Source: an uncultured Alistipes sp.
GTDB taxonomy: Bacteria; Bacteroidota; Bacteroidia; Bacteroidales; Rikenellaceae
Reading direction: 5' to 3'
Assembly (NCBI GenBank): GCA_900549685.1
Contig: UROX01000101.1
Coordinates: 1-9,112, forward strand
DNA length: 9,112 nt
Shown here: positions 1-7,478 of the stretch, in pieces
Position numbering within the stretch: the first letter of the stretch is position 1
Layout of the letters: every line of letters begins with the position of its first letter
Made by a program: the position numbers and the translations under genes
Notes under the pieces: model-generated
Told to the model about the DNA's origin: nothing
The model's database searches: none
Seen by the model: only the letters and a program-made list of their open reading frames with translations

Positions 1-69
1 AGTTATTTTATTCAAATGTTTTATGAAATATTCGGTCTTGTATTGTGATGTTCGGAGACGTTTTGCCGA
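1..69. other. Non-coding stretch after the Omp85-like gene
   Basis: This AT-rich stretch lies after the stop of the outer-membrane gene and runs to the window edge. I looked for a terminator hairpin, a small reading frame and a Bacteroidota promoter and found no convincing example. The transcription end of the outer-membrane gene or the start of the next gene may lie beyond the edge. Confidence 0.4.
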
Positions 70-1857
70 TTATTCGTAGGCGACGATGGAAGGTGCCTGC
101 GGAATGTAGCGCAACGGTTCCCGGCGGTCTTCGCTGGCGATACGGAAATATTCGGCCTGCATGAGACCCGTTTTTCCGAGGGCGATGCCTAACCGGATGT
201 TGATGGTACCGAAAATCAGGTTTTCGTTTTTGATGCGCACCCCCACCCCGAGCGTGGAGTAAAACCGGTTGCGAAACAGATTGCCCCGGTCGCCGATCAG
301 TCCGGCGTCGGCGAATCCGTACATCGCTATTTTGAATCGGTAGATATCCCACGGTGTGAATACGACAGTCTCCGAACGTACGACCGCCCGGTTCGTACCG
401 TAGACGCTCTCGTCGAGTCCGCGCAGTTCCGCATGATCGAAAAATCCGATGCTCTCGCGGAAACCTTCGAGGCGATTCCAACCGCGTGTGATGTTCAGGT
501 CGATGAACTGCCGTACTTTGTAACGGCCGCCTCCCAGCAGATCGGAGAAATAATTGACGTTGGATTCCAATACGGTTCGATAGAACTTCCGGTCGCTGCG
601 GTTCAGATAGCTGCCCAATGCCACGCTCCATCGCAAATAGCCGAATCCGGTGAAATATCCGGCGCTGAAATCGCCGCCCATGTACCATCGGTCGTCGAAC
701 TCTCCGCGGGCATAACCGCCCGTTATCGAAAACCGGTACCCGTAGGCGATGTCCTCATTGACGCCGTAACCGTAAATCAGGCTGGATGTCCGGAACTTTT
801 CGCGGTAAAGTCCGACACTGAACAGGGCGAGTCGTTCGTTATGGAAATAAGGATTCAGCGAGTCGTTCACTTCGGGTCTCGCCGTGTAACGGACCGCATG
901 GAAGCGCCCGGTGACGAAAGCGCTGCTGCCGATGCTCCCTATGAATCGCGACCGTCCGGCCCAAAAGTCCCAACTCCGGGAGGCGGCTTGTATCGTACTG
1001 TCCAGCGGATAGATGTCGATGGGTTCTTTGCGATAGTAAAAAGAGGCTCCGGCGGCGTAATCGGTACGACGGATGAATTTTTTCGATGCTTCGGCTCCGA
1101 AATCACTCCGGTCGAAACCTTTGCCGGCGATCAGGCGGCCTTCGAAGAACGTTCCGAGGATGTTCGGTATCTTGTATTCGAACATATTCCCTCCGTAGTG
1201 GCCGTTTTTCCAGTTGAAATAGGTGCTGACACCTAAGCGATTCCCCCACCCCAGCAGGTTGTCGTCGAAGAGTTGCAGGAAGGTATTTCCGTCGTTTTCG
1301 AAACCGATGTCGGCGCTGATGGTCCATTTGTCCCGTGTCGTGACGATCACATCGACGATCGACGAGTCCCGGGCGGAGGGAACGATTGTGATGGCTGCAT
1401 CGGAAATATAATCACGCGAACGAAGCAATCTTCGGTTGTTGATCATCAGTTGCGGATCGAGTCTGTCGCCCGTTTTGAACAGCAGGTCTCTGCGTATCTG
1501 CTGCTCGCGGGTAGTTTTGTGTATGGCGTTCGCCCGGCGTTCGATCCATGTGCGGGTGTCGTCGTCGAATATGTTGCCGCGCACGACGGATATGTCGCCT
1601 ATCGTCCGGCCGGCGAATCGTCCGAAATAATCGTTATCCCGCCGGGCGGCCTCTTTGAGCGCTTCCCTGTCGGGCGTATCGGCTGAAATCGTATGGATAA
1701 TGAGGCGGGAGAGTCTGCTCCTGTGTTTGCGGTCCGGCAACGTGTCCTCCTGTTCCCTATCCCCCGGCGGCAGACTGTCCGTCGTTTGTCCGTGGGTCGG
1801 CGGACAAACGAGCGTCAGGACGGCGAATAAGATCGACGGGACAATCCGGATTTTCAT
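70..1857 (-). CDS. Omp85/BamA-TamA family outer-membrane beta-barrel protein
   Basis: This 595-residue protein has an N-terminal signal peptide (about 1-23, cleavage near THG-Q). A charged linker follows, then one POTRA-like domain (about 84-177, including FKTGDRLDPQLMINNRRLL). The remainder is a beta-barrel rich in aromatic and glycine alternation. The Omp85 loop-6 signature is seen as LRGLDE (478-483), followed by YGTNRAVVRSE (486-496) and FADAGLIGD (515-523), with a last-strand pattern ENLIFGTINIRLGI (545-558). One POTRA domain is far fewer than the five of BamA, so it is more likely a secondary Omp85-type protein (export, lipid or assembly accessory) than the essential BamA. Its substrate is unknown. 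The chain continues about 35 residues past the apparent last strand and ends in SIVAYE instead of a terminal aromatic. It has no visible functional link to Rnf. Confidence 0.82.
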   Translation of the reverse strand: MKIRIVPSILFAVLTLVCPPTHGQTTDSLPPGDREQEDTLPDRKHRSRLSRLIIHTISADTPDREALKEAARRDNDYFGRFAGRTIGDISVVRGNIFDDDTRTWIERRANAIHKTTREQQIRRDLLFKTGDRLDPQLMINNRRLLRSRDYISDAAITIVPSARDSSIVDVIVTTRDKWTISADIGFENDGNTFLQLFDDNLLGWGNRLGVSTYFNWKNGHYGGNMFEYKIPNILGTFFEGRLIAGKGFDRSDFGAEASKKFIRRTDYAAGASFYYRKEPIDIYPLDSTIQAASRSWDFWAGRSRFIGSIGSSAFVTGRFHAVRYTARPEVNDSLNPYFHNERLALFSVGLYREKFRTSSLIYGYGVNEDIAYGYRFSITGGYARGEFDDRWYMGGDFSAGYFTGFGYLRWSVALGSYLNRSDRKFYRTVLESNVNYFSDLLGGGRYKVRQFIDLNITRGWNRLEGFRESIGFFDHAELRGLDESVYGTNRAVVRSETVVFTPWDIYRFKIAMYGFADAGLIGDRGNLFRNRFYSTLGVGVRIKNENLIFGTINIRLGIALGKTGLMQAEYFRIASEDRREPLRYIPQAPSIVAYE

Positions 1858-1875
1858 GGAGGCGTATCTTCGATA

Positions 1876-1883
1876 CTAAAGTA
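1876..1883 (-). promoter_or_regulatory. Possible -7 promoter element before the Omp85-like gene
   Basis: The minus strand reads TACTTTAG, one mismatch from the TAnnTTTG -7 consensus, 18 bases before the ATG of the Omp85-like gene and just downstream of the rnf terminator. No TTG -33 element is apparent. The leader would be only about 10 bases. A 5-bp stem with a 3-base loop (1864-1876) lies between the element and the start codon. A promoter is expected here if the upstream hairpin terminates, but this exact element is a weak candidate. Confidence 0.3.
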
Positions 1884-1902
1884 ACGTAAATATCCCGAAA
1901 AT

Positions 1903-1937
1903 AATACGGGAATACGATTCGAAAAATCGTATTCCCG
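1903..1937 (-). terminator. Rho-independent terminator after rnfA
   Basis: A perfect 13-bp inverted repeat (1907-1919 paired with 1925-1937, loop of 5 bases at 1920-1924) lies 30 bases past the rnfA stop. On the minus strand the stem is followed by TATTATTTT, a moderately U-rich tail, and the plus strand lacks such a run, so it should act on minus-strand (rnf) transcripts. The stem is half AT, but its length should compensate. It sits between rnfA and the outer-membrane protein gene and argues that the latter is a separate unit. Confidence 0.75.
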
Positions 1938-1967
1938 CATGATACGTGCCGGAATGTCCGGGAAGAA

Positions 1968-2543
1968 TTATCTGACCAGACCGGAGAATCCCATGAAAGC
2001 CATAGCCAGAATTCCGGCCGTGAGCATGGCGATGGGCATGCCTTTCATGGCGGCAGGGACGTCTTCGAGTTCGAGGCGTTCGCGGAGACCGGCGAACAGC
2101 ACCAGCGCCAGCGAGAATCCGACGGCTGTCGATGCGGCGAACACGACCGACTGTCCCAGATCGAACTCTTTCTGTACGAGCAGGATCGCGATCCCGAGCA
2201 CCGCGCAGTTTGTCGTGATGAGCGGCAGGAAAATGCCCAAAGCCTGATAGAGGGCCGGACTCAGTTTCTTGAGCATGATCTCGACCATCTGTACCAGTGC
2301 CGCGATGACCAGAATGAAGACGATCGTCTGCATATATTCGATGCCGAGCGGAACCAGTATATAGTATTGGATCAGGTAGGCCACGATGGACGAGACGGTC
2401 ATGACGAATGTCACGGCCGCACCCATGCCCAGCGACGTACTCACCTTGTTGGATACGCCCAGAAAAGGACACAGTCCCAGAAACTGCGACAGAACGACAT
2501 TATTGACGAAAATGGCGCCGATTACGATCACGAAATATTCCAT
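1968..2543 (-). CDS. rnfA: Rnf complex subunit A, membrane protein
   Basis: RnfA (191 residues, about six membrane segments) is the partner of RnfE. It shows the near-invariant N-terminal FVNNVVLSQFLGLCPFLGVS (12-31) with C25, and TTNCAVLG with C113, the cysteines that share the [2Fe-2S] centre with RnfE. The LRERLELEDVP stretch (153-163) and FMGFSGL near the C-terminus are also typical of RnfA/NqrE. It is the last gene of the rnf run: the stop codon is followed 30 bases later by a strong hairpin, so transcription probably ends here. Sequence and length give no sign of truncation. Confidence 0.96.
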   Translation of the reverse strand: MEYFVIVIGAIFVNNVVLSQFLGLCPFLGVSNKVSTSLGMGAAVTFVMTVSSIVAYLIQYYILVPLGIEYMQTIVFILVIAALVQMVEIMLKKLSPALYQALGIFLPLITTNCAVLGIAILLVQKEFDLGQSVVFAASTAVGFSLALVLFAGLRERLELEDVPAAMKGMPIAMLTAGILAMAFMGFSGLVR

Positions 2544-2545
2544 GT

Positions 2546-3133
2546 CTATTTCACTTTAGCCGTTAATTTTTTGAAAATGACCATCAGATAGGCCAATGCG
2601 ATGAAAGCGCCGGGAGCCAGTACGAACAACAGGATGCCGTCGCCTTCGATGAATTCGAATCCGAAAGCCGATCCGTTGCCCAGCAGCTCGCGCACCAGCC
2701 CCAGTGCTGTGAGCGAGAGCGTGAAGCCCAGACCGATACCGATGCCGTCGAGGGCCGAATCGAGCACGTTGTTCTTCGAGGCGAAGGCTTCGGCCCGGCC
2801 CAGAATGATGCAATTGACGACGATCAGCGGAATGAACACGCCGAGCGTGGCGTAGAGTTCGGGCATGAAGGCCTCCATGCAGAGTTGCACGACGGTGACG
2901 AACGATGCGATCACGACGATGAAGGACGGAATGCGCACCTTGTCCGGAATGAGGTTTTTGATCAGCGAGATGGCGATGTTCGACAGCGTGAGGACGAACA
3001 GCGTCGCCGCACCCATGCCCAGTCCGTTCAGCGCCGAGGTGGTCGTACCCAGCGTGGGACACATGCCCAGCAGCAGGACGAAAGTCGGATTCTCCCGAAC
3101 CAGTCCTTTGGTAAGTATCTGTAATTTGTTCAT
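2546..3133 (-). CDS. rnfE: Rnf complex subunit E, membrane protein
   Basis: RnfE (195 residues, about six membrane segments) forms an inverted-topology pair with RnfA inside the membrane. The paired cysteines C25 (GMCPTLG) and C108 (VNCIILGRAEAFAS) are the ligands that, with those of RnfA, hold a membrane-embedded [2Fe-2S] centre passing electrons across the bilayer. The GRAEAFAS stretch and the LLGNGSAFGFEF segment (151-161) mark it as RnfE/NqrD type rather than RnfA/NqrE. It has typical family length. The gap to rnfA is 2 bp, so the two partner subunits are probably made by coupled translation. Confidence 0.96.
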   Translation of the reverse strand: MNKLQILTKGLVRENPTFVLLLGMCPTLGTTTSALNGLGMGAATLFVLTLSNIAISLIKNLIPDKVRIPSFIVVIASFVTVVQLCMEAFMPELYATLGVFIPLIVVNCIILGRAEAFASKNNVLDSALDGIGIGLGFTLSLTALGLVRELLGNGSAFGFEFIEGDGILLFVLAPGAFIALAYLMVIFKKLTAKVK

Positions 3134-3138
3134 GGCGA

Positions 3139-3723
3139 CTATTCCGGTTTTTGAATGGATTCGAATACTTCATACGCCCGTGTCAGCGCGTCCGTGAAGG
3201 CACGGGACGAGATGGTGGATGCGGTGATGGCATCGACGTCGCCTCCGTCTTTTTTGACCGACAGTCTGAACGTTTCGGGGTTCTTGCCTTCGAACTGGAT
3301 CGCAAAATCGGACTTGCCCCGCTCGATCTTGTTGCCCAGTCCCGGGGTTTCGTTGTGCGTGAGGGTTTCCACTTTGCAGATCGTGCCGTCGGGCAGAAAG
3401 CCGGCCATGAGCCAGATCTCGCCGCCGAACCCGTTCTTCGAGAACGTTTTGATGGCATACCCTACCGTGTTTTCGCCCTGTTTGGCGGTGTATACGACGA
3501 TTTCTTTGATTTTCTCGCCGTCCCTGTACGGCACGACCGTCGTGTCGGCTGCCGGATCGTTGTCGAAAGGAGGCAATACCTGTGCGATGGCAGCGCCGAT
3601 CTTCTGGCTTTTGGCTTCGGCAATCGGCTGCTCGGTCACCCGGTAGACGAGCCCCACGGCGAGCGAGGACGCCAGCGCGATGGCCAGCAGCGTAACCGTC
3701 ATATTTTTCAATGAACTTTCCAT
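3139..3723 (-). CDS. rnfG: Rnf complex subunit G, FMN-binding
   Basis: RnfG (194 residues) is anchored by one N-terminal membrane segment (about 8-27), with the FMN-binding domain outside the cytoplasm. Visible family marks are HNETPGLGNKI (123-133) and the flavinylation motif DAITASTISS (164-173), in which T170 is the predicted FMN-bearing threonine. The motif reads T-A-S-T instead of the more common S/T-G-A-T; the attachment threonine and the flanking acidic and serine residues are kept. It lies between rnfD (6-bp gap) and rnfE (5-bp gap). The start at residue 1 places the membrane segment correctly; an internal ATG at residue 8 would also be compatible. Confidence 0.96.
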   Translation of the reverse strand: MESSLKNMTVTLLAIALASSLAVGLVYRVTEQPIAEAKSQKIGAAIAQVLPPFDNDPAADTTVVPYRDGEKIKEIVVYTAKQGENTVGYAIKTFSKNGFGGEIWLMAGFLPDGTICKVETLTHNETPGLGNKIERGKSDFAIQFEGKNPETFRLSVKKDGGDVDAITASTISSRAFTDALTRAYEVFESIQKPE

Positions 3724-3729
3724 AGTGCG

Positions 3730-4749
3730 TTACTTGGTTTTTGCGGTGAGTCCGAAGCGTTCGGGTTTGATATACTTGTCGATCAGCGGAACCACGGCGT
3801 TCATAATCAGAATGGCGAACGACATGCCTTCGGGATAGGAACCCCACACGCGGATAAGGATCGTGATGATACCGATTCCCGCTCCGTAGACGAGCATCCC
3901 CTTGCGGGTCATCGGCGAAGTGACGTAGTCGGTGGCCATGAAAATCGCGCCGAGCAGGGCGCCCCCCGTCAGCAGATGGAATGCGGGATTCATGTAATGT
4001 ATCGGATCGATTGCCCATAACAGACCGCTGAACACGGCCATGGAGCCGAGTACCGCGACGGGAATGTGCCATGTGATGACTTTGCGGCATAGCAGGTACA
4101 CGAATCCGAGCAGCAGGGCTAATGCGGCGATCTCGCCCAGCGATCCGGCCTTGAATCCGAGCAGCATGTCGCTGTACGAAGTCAGGCTGTCGGCGAGTTC
4201 GGCGGTCGTTTTCCCTCCCGCGAGCGCCTCCTTGACATATCCGAGCAGCGTGGGACCCGAAACGGCGTCTGCGGCCGGCTGCGTCGAGCCGGACAGCGAA
4301 TCGACATTGGCGGGCGTGGCGAAGCCGGTCATCTGGACAGGGAACGAGATCAGCAGGAACACACGGCCGACCAACGCCGGGTTGAACGGGTTGCGTCCCA
4401 GTCCGCCGAACGACATTTTACCGACGCCTATGGCGACCAGCGCACCCAATACGACGATCCACACGGGAAGCGTACTGGGCAGGTTGAATCCGAGCAGAAC
4501 GCCGGTGACGACGGCCGACCAGTTGCCGATGGTGCGCTCGCCCCCGAGCAGGTAGCGTTGGATCAGGTATTCGAATGCCACGCAGGCGGCTACGGCTACG
4601 CCCGTTACGAGCAGGGCGTTCGCTCCGTAGACGATCGTCGAGACGATCAGCGCCGGAACCAGCGCGATGAGTACGTCGCGCATCAGACGGGTCGTGCTTT
4701 GCGGTCCGTGGATGTGCGGCGAGGGGGATACGATTGGTTTTTTCTCCAT
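3730..4749 (-). CDS. rnfD: Rnf complex subunit D, membrane flavoprotein
   Basis: RnfD is an integral membrane subunit related to NqrB that carries covalent FMN and is thought to take part in ion translocation. The 339-residue protein begins with the family signature SPSPHIH and has many hydrophobic segments, about eight to ten. The loop DAVSGPT (161-167) fits the flavin-attachment motif and makes T167 the likely phosphoester-linked threonine. Further conserved stretches are MSFGGLGRNPFNPALVGR (112-129) and MATDYVTSPMT (271-281). Whether Na+ or H+ is moved cannot be read from the sequence. ApbE, needed to attach the FMN, is not encoded nearby. It is separated from rnfG by only 6 bp. Confidence 0.96.
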   Translation of the reverse strand: MEKKPIVSPSPHIHGPQSTTRLMRDVLIALVPALIVSTIVYGANALLVTGVAVAACVAFEYLIQRYLLGGERTIGNWSAVVTGVLLGFNLPSTLPVWIVVLGALVAIGVGKMSFGGLGRNPFNPALVGRVFLLISFPVQMTGFATPANVDSLSGSTQPAADAVSGPTLLGYVKEALAGGKTTAELADSLTSYSDMLLGFKAGSLGEIAALALLLGFVYLLCRKVITWHIPVAVLGSMAVFSGLLWAIDPIHYMNPAFHLLTGGALLGAIFMATDYVTSPMTRKGMLVYGAGIGIITILIRVWGSYPEGMSFAILIMNAVVPLIDKYIKPERFGLTAKTK

Positions 4750-4782
4750 GTATGTATACGTGCTTTATGTCTTCGGGTCAGG

Positions 4783-6120
4783 TTATTTTTCCGGGTTTTT
4801 CCGGCTGCGGATCCGTTTCACTGTCTCGGCTTTGCCTATCCGGATGTAATCCAGCAAAGGCAGGTAGGACGGACAGGTGTAGGAACAGGAGCCGCATTCG
4901 ATGCAATCCGTGATTTTGAGCGCTTCAGTTTCGTCGTAGCGTGCCAGCTTCGAGAGCTTGGACAGCAGGTAGGGTTCGAGACCCATCGGGCATACGCCGA
5001 CGCATTTGGCGCACTTGATACAGGTAAGGGCCGGTTTGCGGACAGCGCCTTTTTCCCGGATAACGAGAATGCCGGACGTGCCTTTGGTAACGGGTGCGTC
5101 CAGATTGGCGACAGCCCGTCCCATCATGGGACCGCCGTTGATGACCTTGCCCGCATCTTGAGGTAATCCGCCGCAAAAATCGATCAATGAGCGGATAGGC
5201 GTTCCGATTCTCACTTTAAGGTTCGAGGGTTCGGCCAGGGCCTTTCCCGTTACGGTCACGACTCTTTCGATGAGCGGCTTGTTTTTCTGTACGGCTTCGT
5301 AGACGGCCAGTGCGGTTCCCACGTTCTGGACGACGGCCCCCGTGTCGATGGGAAGACCGCCCGAAGGGACTTCCCTGCCGGTGACGGCTTCGATCAGCTG
5401 CTTTTCTCCGCCCTGCGGATAGCGGACCCGCAGCGGCACGACCTCGATGTTCGGTCGGGACGCACAGAGGCGTTCCATGTGTTCGATGGCGTCGGGTTTG
5501 TTGTTTTCGATGCCGATATAGGCGCGGGGAACTTCCAGCGCCCGGATCAGAATCTCGATGCCCACGACGATCTCCTCGCCTCTTTCCAGCATGATCCTGT
5601 GGTCGGCCGTAAGAAACGGCTCGCATTCCACGCTGTTTATAATAAGACATTCGGCTTTCTTCCCGGCCGGAACCGACAGTTTGACATGTGAGGGGAAGGT
5701 TGCACCGCCCATGCCGACGATGCCCGCTTCTTTTATTTTTTCAATGATCTCTTGTTTCGACAGATGGCATTCTTTAACTAATGTATCGCTTCTGTCGATA
5801 TTCTCCATCCATACGTCGCCGTCGGTGCGGATGGTGATGGCCGGTTTACGCACTCCCCCGCCGTCGGCCGCCTGATCGACGGCAACGACCGTTCCGGATA
5901 CGGGCGCATGGATATTGCTCGAAACAAACCCTGCAGCCGTCGCAATGACCTGCCCCGTCCGAACCGTGTCGCCTTTGGAAACACACGGTACGGCCGGCGC
6001 TCCGATGTGCTGGGAAAGCGGTACGACCGCGATTTCGGGAAGCGGGAATGGAACGACGGACTTGCCGCTGCTGATTTTGTATTCCGGCGCATGGATGCCG
6101 CCTTTGCTGAATCCTTTCAT
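4783..6120 (-). CDS. rnfC: Rnf complex subunit C, NAD(H)-binding
   Basis: RnfC is the peripheral cytoplasmic subunit that exchanges electrons with NAD(H). The 445-residue protein has an N-terminal barrel-sandwich part with a lipoyl-like turn (HAPVSGTVVAV, 71-81). An FMN/NADH-binding Nuo51-like domain follows, with GMGGATFP (136-143), NSVECEPFL (162-170) and YPQGGEKQL (234-242). Next come an SLBB-like segment (about 285-340) and two [4Fe-4S] ferredoxin motifs, C367/370/373/377 and C406/409/412/416. The length matches the compact RnfC of Bacteroidota and Clostridia and lacks the long repeat-rich C-terminus of enterobacterial RsxC. The ATG is preceded by an A-rich stretch without a Shine-Dalgarno sequence, usual for this phylum. 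rnfD follows after 33 bp. Confidence 0.97.
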   Translation of the reverse strand: MKGFSKGGIHAPEYKISSGKSVVPFPLPEIAVVPLSQHIGAPAVPCVSKGDTVRTGQVIATAAGFVSSNIHAPVSGTVVAVDQAADGGGVRKPAITIRTDGDVWMENIDRSDTLVKECHLSKQEIIEKIKEAGIVGMGGATFPSHVKLSVPAGKKAECLIINSVECEPFLTADHRIMLERGEEIVVGIEILIRALEVPRAYIGIENNKPDAIEHMERLCASRPNIEVVPLRVRYPQGGEKQLIEAVTGREVPSGGLPIDTGAVVQNVGTALAVYEAVQKNKPLIERVVTVTGKALAEPSNLKVRIGTPIRSLIDFCGGLPQDAGKVINGGPMMGRAVANLDAPVTKGTSGILVIREKGAVRKPALTCIKCAKCVGVCPMGLEPYLLSKLSKLARYDETEALKITDCIECGSCSYTCPSYLPLLDYIRIGKAETVKRIRSRKNPEK

Positions 6121-6138
6121 GTATGATGTTTTATCTTT

Positions 6139-6149
6139 TTCGAATCGAA
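6139..6149. repeat. 11-bp palindrome in the rnfB-rnfC gap
   Basis: The sequence ttcgaatcgaa is a perfect inverted repeat of two 5-base arms around one central base. It lies in the 60-bp spacer between rnfB and rnfC, the longest spacer in the operon, about 20 bases before the rnfC start. It is too short to act as a terminator. It could be a protein-binding site or chance; nothing else supports a function. Confidence 0.3.
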
Positions 6150-6180
6150 TGACATATGTATTGCGAACTCTCCTCGTACT

Positions 6181-7050
6181 TTAAGCCGAAGGCGGAACCG
6201 GGACGGGTTCTGCGGCCTTTTTCTCCTGCCGGGGCGGGAAGTTGATCGCCAGGATGCTGCCTTGGGGACATTCGGCGATGCATTTGCGGCACAGTTTACA
6301 TTTGTCGGCATCGATGTAAGCCAAATTATCGCTTAAGGTAATGGCTTCGAACGGGCATGTTCTGACGCATTTGCCGCACCCTATGCAGGCGACGGCGCAC
6401 GCTTTTCGGGCAATCGCACCCTTGTCGCGGTTGGAGCAACTTACGTAGACTCTACGACCTTTGATTCCCTTTTTCCGGAGTTCGATGATGTGTTTGGGAC
6501 AGGCCGACACGCAGGCTCCGCAAGCGGTGCAGAGCGCCTCGTCCACTACGGGCAGCCCGGTGTCCGGATCGATCGAGAGCGCGCCGAACCGGCACACTGC
6601 GACGCAATCGCCTTTGCCGAGGCATCCGTAGGTACAGGCCGTCTCTCCGCCGTACAGCGCCGCTTCGACGGCGCACGACGGCGCACCGTCGTACGTGTTG
6701 GTCCGGGGGCGTTTGTCGCAACTGCCGCTGCATCGCACGACGGCTACCCGAGGTTCCTGTTCCGAGGCGGTCTTGCCCAGATAGGCTGCGATCTTCTGCA
6801 TGGTCTCGGCTCCTCCCGCCGAACAGTAGAGTTGCGAAATATCGTCGTTTTTCACCAGCGCGTCGGCCAGTCCCCGGCAGCCGGGGTAACCGCATCCGCC
6901 GCAATTGGCTCCCGGCAGCATGCCTTCGACGGCGTCGATACGCGGGTCTTCATAGACTTTGAATTTCTGTGCGACGAAATACAACACGACGGCTGCCAAT
7001 ACGCCGATGACGCACAAGGTCAAAACGGTAAATCCCAAAACTCCACTCAT
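6181..7050 (-). CDS. rnfB: Rnf complex subunit B, polyferredoxin
   Basis: RnfB is the electron-entry subunit of the ferredoxin:NAD+ oxidoreductase complex. The 289-residue protein has one N-terminal membrane anchor (about 5-27). It is followed by the RnfB-specific cluster motif NCGGCGYPGC (C50, C53, C58, with C76 as the likely fourth ligand). A middle cysteine-rich part (C107, C111, C126, C139, C143, C149, C153) precedes ferredoxin motifs at C174/177/180/184, C222/225/228/232 and C251/254/257/261. It is longer than the enterobacterial RsxB (about 190 residues), as expected for the extended polyferredoxin form in anaerobes. The C-terminus is a short proline-rich tail (residues 281-289). Its ATG overlaps the rseC stop by one base. 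A 60-bp gap, the largest in the operon, separates it from rnfC. Confidence 0.97.
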   Translation of the reverse strand: MSGVLGFTVLTLCVIGVLAAVVLYFVAQKFKVYEDPRIDAVEGMLPGANCGGCGYPGCRGLADALVKNDDISQLYCSAGGAETMQKIAAYLGKTASEQEPRVAVVRCSGSCDKRPRTNTYDGAPSCAVEAALYGGETACTYGCLGKGDCVAVCRFGALSIDPDTGLPVVDEALCTACGACVSACPKHIIELRKKGIKGRRVYVSCSNRDKGAIARKACAVACIGCGKCVRTCPFEAITLSDNLAYIDADKCKLCRKCIAECPQGSILAINFPPRQEKKAAEPVPVPPSA

Positions 7051-7466
7051 TATAGTTTTCTGACTTTAAAAATGATCTCTTTTTCGATTTTGTGCCGCAG
7101 CATGTACAGGACGATGTAGTAACATCCGCCCGACAGAAGTGCGGCGAGTCCTGCGAAAGGTTCGCTCGCTCCGTTTTGCAGAAGTATGAGCAAAAGACTG
7201 AAAATAAACAAAAAAGGGAATACATAGGCAAAAAAAACAGCCTTGATTCCCATGCTCCGTTCCGTGAAAACTTCGACGGTTTCTCCCGGTTCGAAAAAAG
7301 AAGCCTCCGGCGTGCCGACGATCATTCTCTTCTCCCGGCTCTCCTCCATTCCGCATTGTCGTTTGACCCGGCAGGACGCGCATGCGCTCCGGGACACGAC
7401 GACGATTTCCACGGCCTGAGGAAAAACGCGTGTGACTTCCGCCCGATGTGTTATCGTTTCGCTCAC
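7050..7466 (-). CDS. rseC: RseC-family (SoxR-reducing system) membrane protein
   Basis: This is a small inner-membrane protein of 138 residues. It shows the RseC pattern: a cytoplasmic N-terminal part with a cysteine motif C29-x2-C32-x5-C38, then two membrane segments at about 74-96 and 103-123, and a basic C-terminal tail. In Enterobacteria RseC works with the Rsx/Rnf complex to keep SoxR reduced. In Bacteroidales it is a standing neighbour of rnf and its exact role is unclear, with Rnf assembly or redox modulation as candidates. The start is GTG at 7464-7466, chosen because the cysteine motif lies before the first internal ATG (residue 40) and the N-terminus fits the family. Its stop overlaps the rnfB start by one base (TAATG), suggesting translational coupling. 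No Shine-Dalgarno sequence is visible. Confidence 0.88.
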   Translation of the reverse strand: MSETITHRAEVTRVFPQAVEIVVVSRSACASCRVKRQCGMEESREKRMIVGTPEASFFEPGETVEVFTERSMGIKAVFFAYVFPFLFIFSLLLILLQNGASEPFAGLAALLSGGCYYIVLYMLRHKIEKEIIFKVRKL

Positions 7467-7478
7467 GGGATAAAACGT

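Noticed and set aside
1..69. Possible promoter or terminator at the window edge
   Set aside because: No inverted repeat of useful length and no good TAnnTTTG match with proper spacing could be found.
433..1236. 267-codon open frame on the plus strand
   Set aside because: It is antisense to the Omp85-like gene, with no recognisable motif and no promoter or start context. It is a composition-driven shadow.
1949..1961. Small inverted repeat (5-bp arms, 3-base loop) between the rnfA stop and the main hairpin
   Set aside because: It is too short to be a convincing terminator on its own and has no U-tract. It may be chance beside the strong hairpin at 1907-1937.
3170..4090. Long alternative minus-strand frame overlapping rnfD and rnfG
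   Set aside because: It is rich in Arg and His, has no family resemblance, and runs across the real stop and start of rnfD and rnfG. It is an out-of-frame shadow.
1968..7050. Na+-translocating NADH:quinone reductase (Nqr) instead of Rnf
   Set aside because: RnfA/D/E/G resemble NqrE/B/D/C, but the locus has the ferredoxin-type RnfB and the RnfC with two [4Fe-4S] motifs, and lacks NqrA and NqrF. The gene order is that of rnf.
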